DNA from: Chloroflexaceae bacterium
Lineage (GTDB): Bacteria > Cyanobacteriota > Cyanobacteriia > Cyanobacteriales > JAAUTE01
Assembly: GCA_012031815.1 (NCBI GenBank)
Contig: JAAUTE010000010.1
Span: 1-32,418, forward strand
DNA: 32,418 bases
Direction of reading: 5' to 3'
Shown: positions 28,122 to 32,418 of the stretch, piece by piece
How positions within the stretch are numbered: the stretch's first letter is position 1
Layout of the letters: each line of letters starts with the position of its first letter
Position numbers and translations under genes: made by a program
The notes under the pieces: model-generated
Database searches by the model: none
Told to the model about the DNA's origin: nothing
What the model saw: the letters and a program-made list of their open reading frames with translations, nothing else

Positions 28122-30851
28122 ATGAGTCAGAGCCAGCCCAACCTGCCCAGCCAATATAACCCCCGCACCACCGAAGCCCGATGGCAGCAGCATTGGGAAA
28201 GCGAGCAAGTCTTTCAAGCCGATCCCCACCACAGCGGCAAACCCTTCAGCCTGGTGATTCCTCCGCCCAACGTCACGGGCAGCCTGCACATGGGTCACGC
28301 CTTCGAGGCTTCCCTAATTGACACCCTGGTTCGCTACCACCGCATGGGAGGCGACAACACCCTCTGCTTGCCCGGAACCGACCACGCCAGCATCGCCGTC
28401 CAAACCATCCTGGAAAAACAACTCCGCGCCGCAGGTAAAACCCGCTACGATATTGGTCGCGAGCAATTTCTGGAGCGGGCCTGGCAGTGGAAAGCCCAAT
28501 CGGGCAACACCATCGTCAACCAGCTTAAGCGCCTGGGACTCTCCGCCGACTGGTCGCGGGAGCGCTTCACCCTCGATGACACCCTTTCTCTCGCTGTCCG
28601 TACCGCCTTTGTCCAACTCTACGAAGCCGGCTTAATCTATCGGGGTAACTACCTGGTTAACTGGTGTCCCGCTTCCCAATCCGCCGTCTCTGACCTGGAA
28701 GTGGAATCCCAAGAAGTAGACGGTCACCTCTGGTACCTGCGCTATCCCCTCAGCGATCGCAGCGATTATCTGGTGGTGGCCACCACCCGCCCGGAAACCC
28801 TGCTGGGCGATACGGGCGTAGCCGTGAACCCCCAGGACGAGCGCTACCAGCACCTGATCGGCAAAACCGTGACCCTGCCGATCGCAGGCCGGGAAATTCC
28901 CATTTTTGGCGACGAACTGGTCGATCCCAGTTTTGGTACGGGCTGCGTTAAAGTAACCCCCGCCCACGACCCCAACGACTTTGAGATGGGCAAGCGCCAC
29001 AACCTGCCCTTCATCAACATCATGAACCGGGACGGCAGCCTCAACGATAACGCCGGGCCCTACGCTGGTTTAGACCGGTTTGTTGCCCGCAAGGCCCTGG
29101 TTCAAGACCTGGAAGCCCAAGGCGTCCTCCTCAAAACCGAAGCCTACCGCCACAGCGTGCCTTTTAGCGATCGCGGCAAAGTCCCGGTGGAACCCCTGCT
29201 GTCTACCCAATGGTTTGTCCGCATTGAACCCCTGGCCCGCAAAGCCTTAGAGCGTCTGGATCGCCACCAGGAACCCCGGTTTGTCCCTGAGCGCTGGACG
29301 AAAGTTTACCGGGACTGGCTGGTCAAACTCAAAGACTGGTGCATCTCCCGCCAACTGTGGTGGGGCCACCAAATCCCTGCCTGGTACGTGATCAGCGAAA
29401 CCAACGGCGAAATTACCGAGCAAACTCCCTTCATCGTGGCCCGCGACGCCGCCGAAGCCCAGGCCAAAGCCCAGGCCCAATACGGCCCCACCGTTCAACT
29501 CCAGCAAGACCCGGACGTTCTCGATACCTGGTTTTCGTCGGGACTGTGGCCCTACTCCACCCTGGGCTGGCCGGAGCAAACCCTCGATCTCCAAACCTAC
29601 TACCCCACCAGCACCCTGGTTACCGGCTTTGACATCATCTTCTTCTGGGTCGCCCGCATGACCATGATGTGCGCCCATTTTAGCGATCGCATTCCCTTCA
29701 AAGATGTTTACATCCACGGTTTGGTCAGGGACGAAAACGGCAAAAAAAATGTCTAAATCGGCGGGTAACGGCATCGACCCCCTGGTACTCATCGACAAAT
29801 ACGGCGTGGATGCCCTGCGCTACACCCTGATCCGGGAAGTGGCTGGAGCCGGACAAGATATCAGCTTGCAGTACGATCGCCAAACGGACGAGTCGCCCTC
29901 GGTAGAAGCCTCCCGCAACTTCGCCAACAAACTCTGGAACGCCGCCCGCTTCGTGATGCTGAACCTGGACGGCCAGACCCCCCAACAGTTGGGCGCACCC
30001 AGGAGCGAAACCCTAGAACTGAGCGATGCCTGGATTCTCTCGCGCTTCCATCACCTGGTAGAGCAGACCGTCGCCGATATTGAAGCCTACGGACTGGGAG
30101 AAGCCGCCAAACGGCTCTATGACTTCATTTGGGGAGATTTTGCGACTGGTACATTGAACTGGTCAAAACCCGCCTCTGGCAGGGGGCCGGCTCTCCCTCC
30201 CGGCAGGTCGCCCAGCAAACCTTAGCTTACGTCCTCGACGGCACCTTAAAACTGCTCCATCCCTTCATGCCCCACATCACCGAAGAAATCTGGCAGAGCC
30301 TCGCCCAACCCCAGGGAGCGGTTTTAGCCCGGCAAGCCTATCCCACTCCCGACCCGACTTTCATTAACTCCGATTTGGAGCAATCTTTCCAACTACTCAT
30401 TGAAGCCATCCGCAACCTTCGTAACCTGCGAGCGGAAGCCGAAATCAAGCCCGGCGACACCGTTCCCGCCATTCTCCACAGTCAAGCGGCCCAAGAACGG
30501 GACATCCTCACCCAAGGAGCCGCCTACATCCGCGATCTGGCCAAAGTCCATCACCTGGAAATTGTCAGCGATCGCCAAGAAGAAGTGGGCCAGGCTATGG
30601 CTAGCGTCGTGGGTACGGTGGAAGTCTTAATTCCCCTCTCTGGACTGGTCGATATTGCCGCCTTGAGCGCTAAGCTAGAGAAAAAGCGCACTAAAATCGC
30701 TGCTGAAGCCCAATCTTTACAGAACCGCCTCAATAATCCAGGGTTTGTTAATAAAGCCCCCGCCGAGATTATTCAGGGAGCGAGAGCTGCCCTAGCAGAA
30801 GCCGAAAAACAGGCAGAAATCCTCCAGGAACGCCTGCGACGGTTGCAGTAA
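28122..30851 (+). CDS. valS: Valyl-tRNA synthetase (two probable indels)
   Basis: ValS charges tRNA-Val in the cytoplasm and edits misactivated threonine. The restored length is 909 residues, typical of the family. The HIGH motif is in [17 protein letters not shown], the editing domain contains [15 protein letters not shown] and the KMSKS motif is [19 protein letters not shown] becomes in-frame only after removing one A from an eight-A run at 29742-29749. The second shift, a missing T at 30138-30141 (GATTTTGCGAC), restores [19 protein letters not shown]. The C-terminal coiled coil ([19 protein letters not shown]) is complete. The track splits it into three ORFs. There is no tRNA or obvious T-box upstream. 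Confidence 0.95.
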
Positions 30852-30974
30852 GGGACAGGAATCCCGACGAAAAAGGCTGAAGTCGATCCCTCAAAGGCGT
30901 TCCCCCCGCTATGGTTTACGGAGCTTGCGCGGTCAATTTATTGTAGTTATAGACGAGTTGCCATCTAACCAAGC

Positions 30975-31424
30975 ATGCTCTACCTGGCGCGAGTGCAACA
31001 CAATCCGATGGCTGGCGACAAGAAACTCCAGTTGTTAGCTTGCCAAAAATCCGCAGCGGTGTGGGTATTTGCCAAAACAGAAATTATCCCCCTCGCCGTT
31101 GAAAGTTGGCTGGGAGAGGGGGCGATCGTCTTAGCGGAACTGAACGAACAGCGCCAGGTCATTGAGCTGCAAGAGGCAACGGATTGGTTGCTCAACCTGG
31201 TAGAGCAATACCTGGGCGACAGTGCCATTACCCCGGAATTTGTGGCCGCAGAACAGGTGAGAGTCGAGCAGTGGCGGCGGGAACTAACGGCTCAAAGTCA
31301 GGAATTAACCCGAATTCGCTTGGAGGTAGAAACCCGTCGGGAACAATTACAGCTCCTGGAAGCCGCTCTCAAGCAGGAACAGGAAAAACTTAAGCAAAAA
31401 ACTCAGGAATTGAGCGCCAATTGA
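30975..31424 (+). CDS. Hypothetical protein with C-terminal coiled coil
   Basis: I do not recognise the 149-residue protein. Residues ~1-80 form a compact, protein-like domain (MLYLARVQHNPMAG, then VWVFAKTEIIPLAVESWLGE). From ~90 to the end lies a heptad-patterned, Glu/Gln-rich coiled coil (RLEVETRREQLQLLEAALKQ). This suggests oligomerisation or a scaffold role. No signal peptide or membrane span is visible. No clear Shine-Dalgarno precedes the ATG. It lies 134 bp before the Ser/Thr kinase gene on the same strand, but a functional link is unproven. Confidence 0.7.
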   Translation: MLYLARVQHNPMAGDKKLQLLACQKSAAVWVFAKTEIIPLAVESWLGEGAIVLAELNEQRQVIELQEATDWLLNLVEQYLGDSAITPEFVAAEQVRVEQWRRELTAQSQELTRIRLEVETRREQLQLLEAALKQEQEKLKQKTQELSAN

Positions 31425-31558
31425 GCAAAAACTTCCGTGGCGGGTAAGGAGCGGACAGTGCCTTAAGGCTGTGCCAGTTTATGAAACCAGCCCCAACCGC
31501 TCTCCGTCAGAAAAGTTAAGATCGGGAGTGCAATCGGTTAACCCTGAGCTGTTGGCCC

Positions 31559-32418
31559 ATGACGACCACCTTAAATAACCGCTATCGCATTGAGAAAACT
31601 TTGGGCAGAGGTGGATTCGGCCAGACCTTTCTTGCCAGCGATACTCACATGCCCTCTGGTCGTCAGTGCGTCATTAAACAGTTGCAGCCCGCCGTACAAG
31701 ACCCAGCCACGGAGCGGTGGATATTGGACTGTTTTCAGCGAGAAGCCGCAACCTTGGAGGAACTGGGAGAAGCCCATCCCCAGATTCCCTGCCTCTATGC
31801 TTATTTTGCCGAAGCCGGTCAATTTTTTCTGGTTCAAGAATACATTCCCGGGCCCACCCTCCAGCAAAAAGTCCGGGACAGCGGCCCTTTCAGTGAGTCT
31901 GCCGTTTGCTCCCTGCTCGCCGACATTTTGCCCGTTTTAGACTTTGTTCACAGCCGCCGCATCATTCACCGCGATATTAAACCAGACAATATTATTTTGC
32001 GCGAAAAAGACGGTAAGCCCGTCCTCATCGACTTTGGGGCCGTTAAAGAAGCGATCGCCACCGTTTACGATAACCACGGACGCACTAACCATTCCGTGGC
32101 GGTGGGGACGCCGGGTTACATGGCCTCGGAGCAAGCTGCTGGCCGTCCGGTATTTTCTAGCGACCTTTACAGTTTGGGACTGACGGTCATTTACCTGTTG
32201 ACGGGCAAACACCCGGGTCAACTGCAAGCCGACCCCCGCACGGGGGAAATTCTCTGGGAGAGCGAAACGCCCCGCCTCAGCCGCGCCCTAGTCGCAGTTC
32301 TCGATCGGGCTACCCGCTTTCATCCCAGAGATCGCTACGCCTCAGCCAGGGAAATGCTGGAAGCGCTGGAAATGGCTGCCGTTCCTTCCGCCGCGGCGAC
32401 GTGGGTGGCGGCTCCCCC
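31559..32418 (+). CDS. Ser/Thr protein kinase (Hanks type), N-terminal part
   Basis: The frame runs open to the window's right edge (286 codons), so it is absent from the track. All catalytic motifs are present: Gly-loop LGRGGFGQTF (15-24), ATP-binding Lys40 in CVIKQL, HRD loop IIHRDIKPDNIIL, DFG in LIDFGAVKEA and the P+1 region VAVGTPGYMASEQAAG. The C-lobe continues with SSDLYSLGLTVIYLLTG and RYASAREMLEALEMA. It resembles cyanobacterial Pkn2/PknB-like kinases. After the kinase domain an Ala-rich linker begins, so a C-terminal sensor or transmembrane part probably follows outside the window. Start ATG 31559. No frameshift in the part seen. Confidence 0.93.
   Translation, partial: MTTTLNNRYRIEKTLGRGGFGQTFLASDTHMPSGRQCVIKQLQPAVQDPATERWILDCFQREAATLEELGEAHPQIPCLYAYFAEAGQFFLVQEYIPGPTLQQKVRDSGPFSESAVCSLLADILPVLDFVHSRRIIHRDIKPDNIILREKDGKPVLIDFGAVKEAIATVYDNHGRTNHSVAVGTPGYMASEQAAGRPVFSSDLYSLGLTVIYLLTGKHPGQLQADPRTGEILWESETPRLSRALVAVLDRATRFHPRDRYASAREMLEALEMAAVPSAAATWVAAP

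Noticed and set aside
29704-30225. Separate gene starting [15 protein letters not shown]
   Set aside because: It is the middle of valS displaced by an extra A in the poly-A run before KMSKS.
1-32418. CRISPR array, insertion sequence, prophage or toxin-antitoxin pair
   Set aside because: No regularly spaced repeats, no transposase or integrase motifs, no inverted-repeat-bounded element and no small toxin/antitoxin couple found on reading both strands.

Overview
The window is a piece of a cyanobacterial chromosome. Three things point to this. GCGATCGC (HIP1) octamers are scattered through most genes. chlP, a geranylgeranyl reductase for chlorophyll and tocopherol, is present. The efp-accB neighbourhood and several small secreted proteins look like cyanobacterial families. 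A filamentous or Leptolyngbya/Oscillatoria-type lineage is possible, but I cannot fix the genus. I see no rRNA, tRNA, CRISPR array, insertion sequence or prophage.

Layout. 0-6.2 kb: end of a KDPG-aldolase gene, pyrF, two small secreted proteins, a phosphoribosyltransferase, cysE, holA, a 2H-phosphoesterase-like protein and cbiC. 6.2-10 kb: hemE, a four-EF-hand protein and, on the other strand, two tandem paralogous glycosyltransferase-like genes. 10-14 kb: chlP with a strong terminator, a DUF554 membrane protein and a DinG-like protein with degenerate ATPase motifs. 14-21 kb: a sulfotransferase with its own promoter, a decayed radical-SAM-like gene, and treZ-treY, which make trehalose from glycogen-type glucans. 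21-27 kb: a 60-residue ORF, an ABC-F ATPase and a large hybrid histidine kinase. 27-32.4 kb: efp, accB, valS, a coiled-coil protein and the start of a Ser/Thr kinase running off the right edge.

Most genes are core metabolism and translation in short transcription units. The functional links I can support are tetrapyrrole chemistry (cbiC, hemE, chlP), trehalose synthesis (treZ-treY) and the efp-accB pair.

The main caveat is sequence quality. Ten genes need about 19 single-base corrections to read through, many in homopolymers, and several of these genes are normally essential (hemE, accB, valS). I read these as probable sequencing or assembly errors and annotate the restored genes. The radical-SAM-like remnant looks different: it lacks its N-terminal half and carries an internal stop, so it may be a true pseudogene. 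I found no convincing undescribed multi-gene system. The better leads are the DinG-like protein, the shared CATG start of holA and the 2H gene, the EF-hand/glycosyltransferase neighbourhood and the palindrome upstream of chlP.
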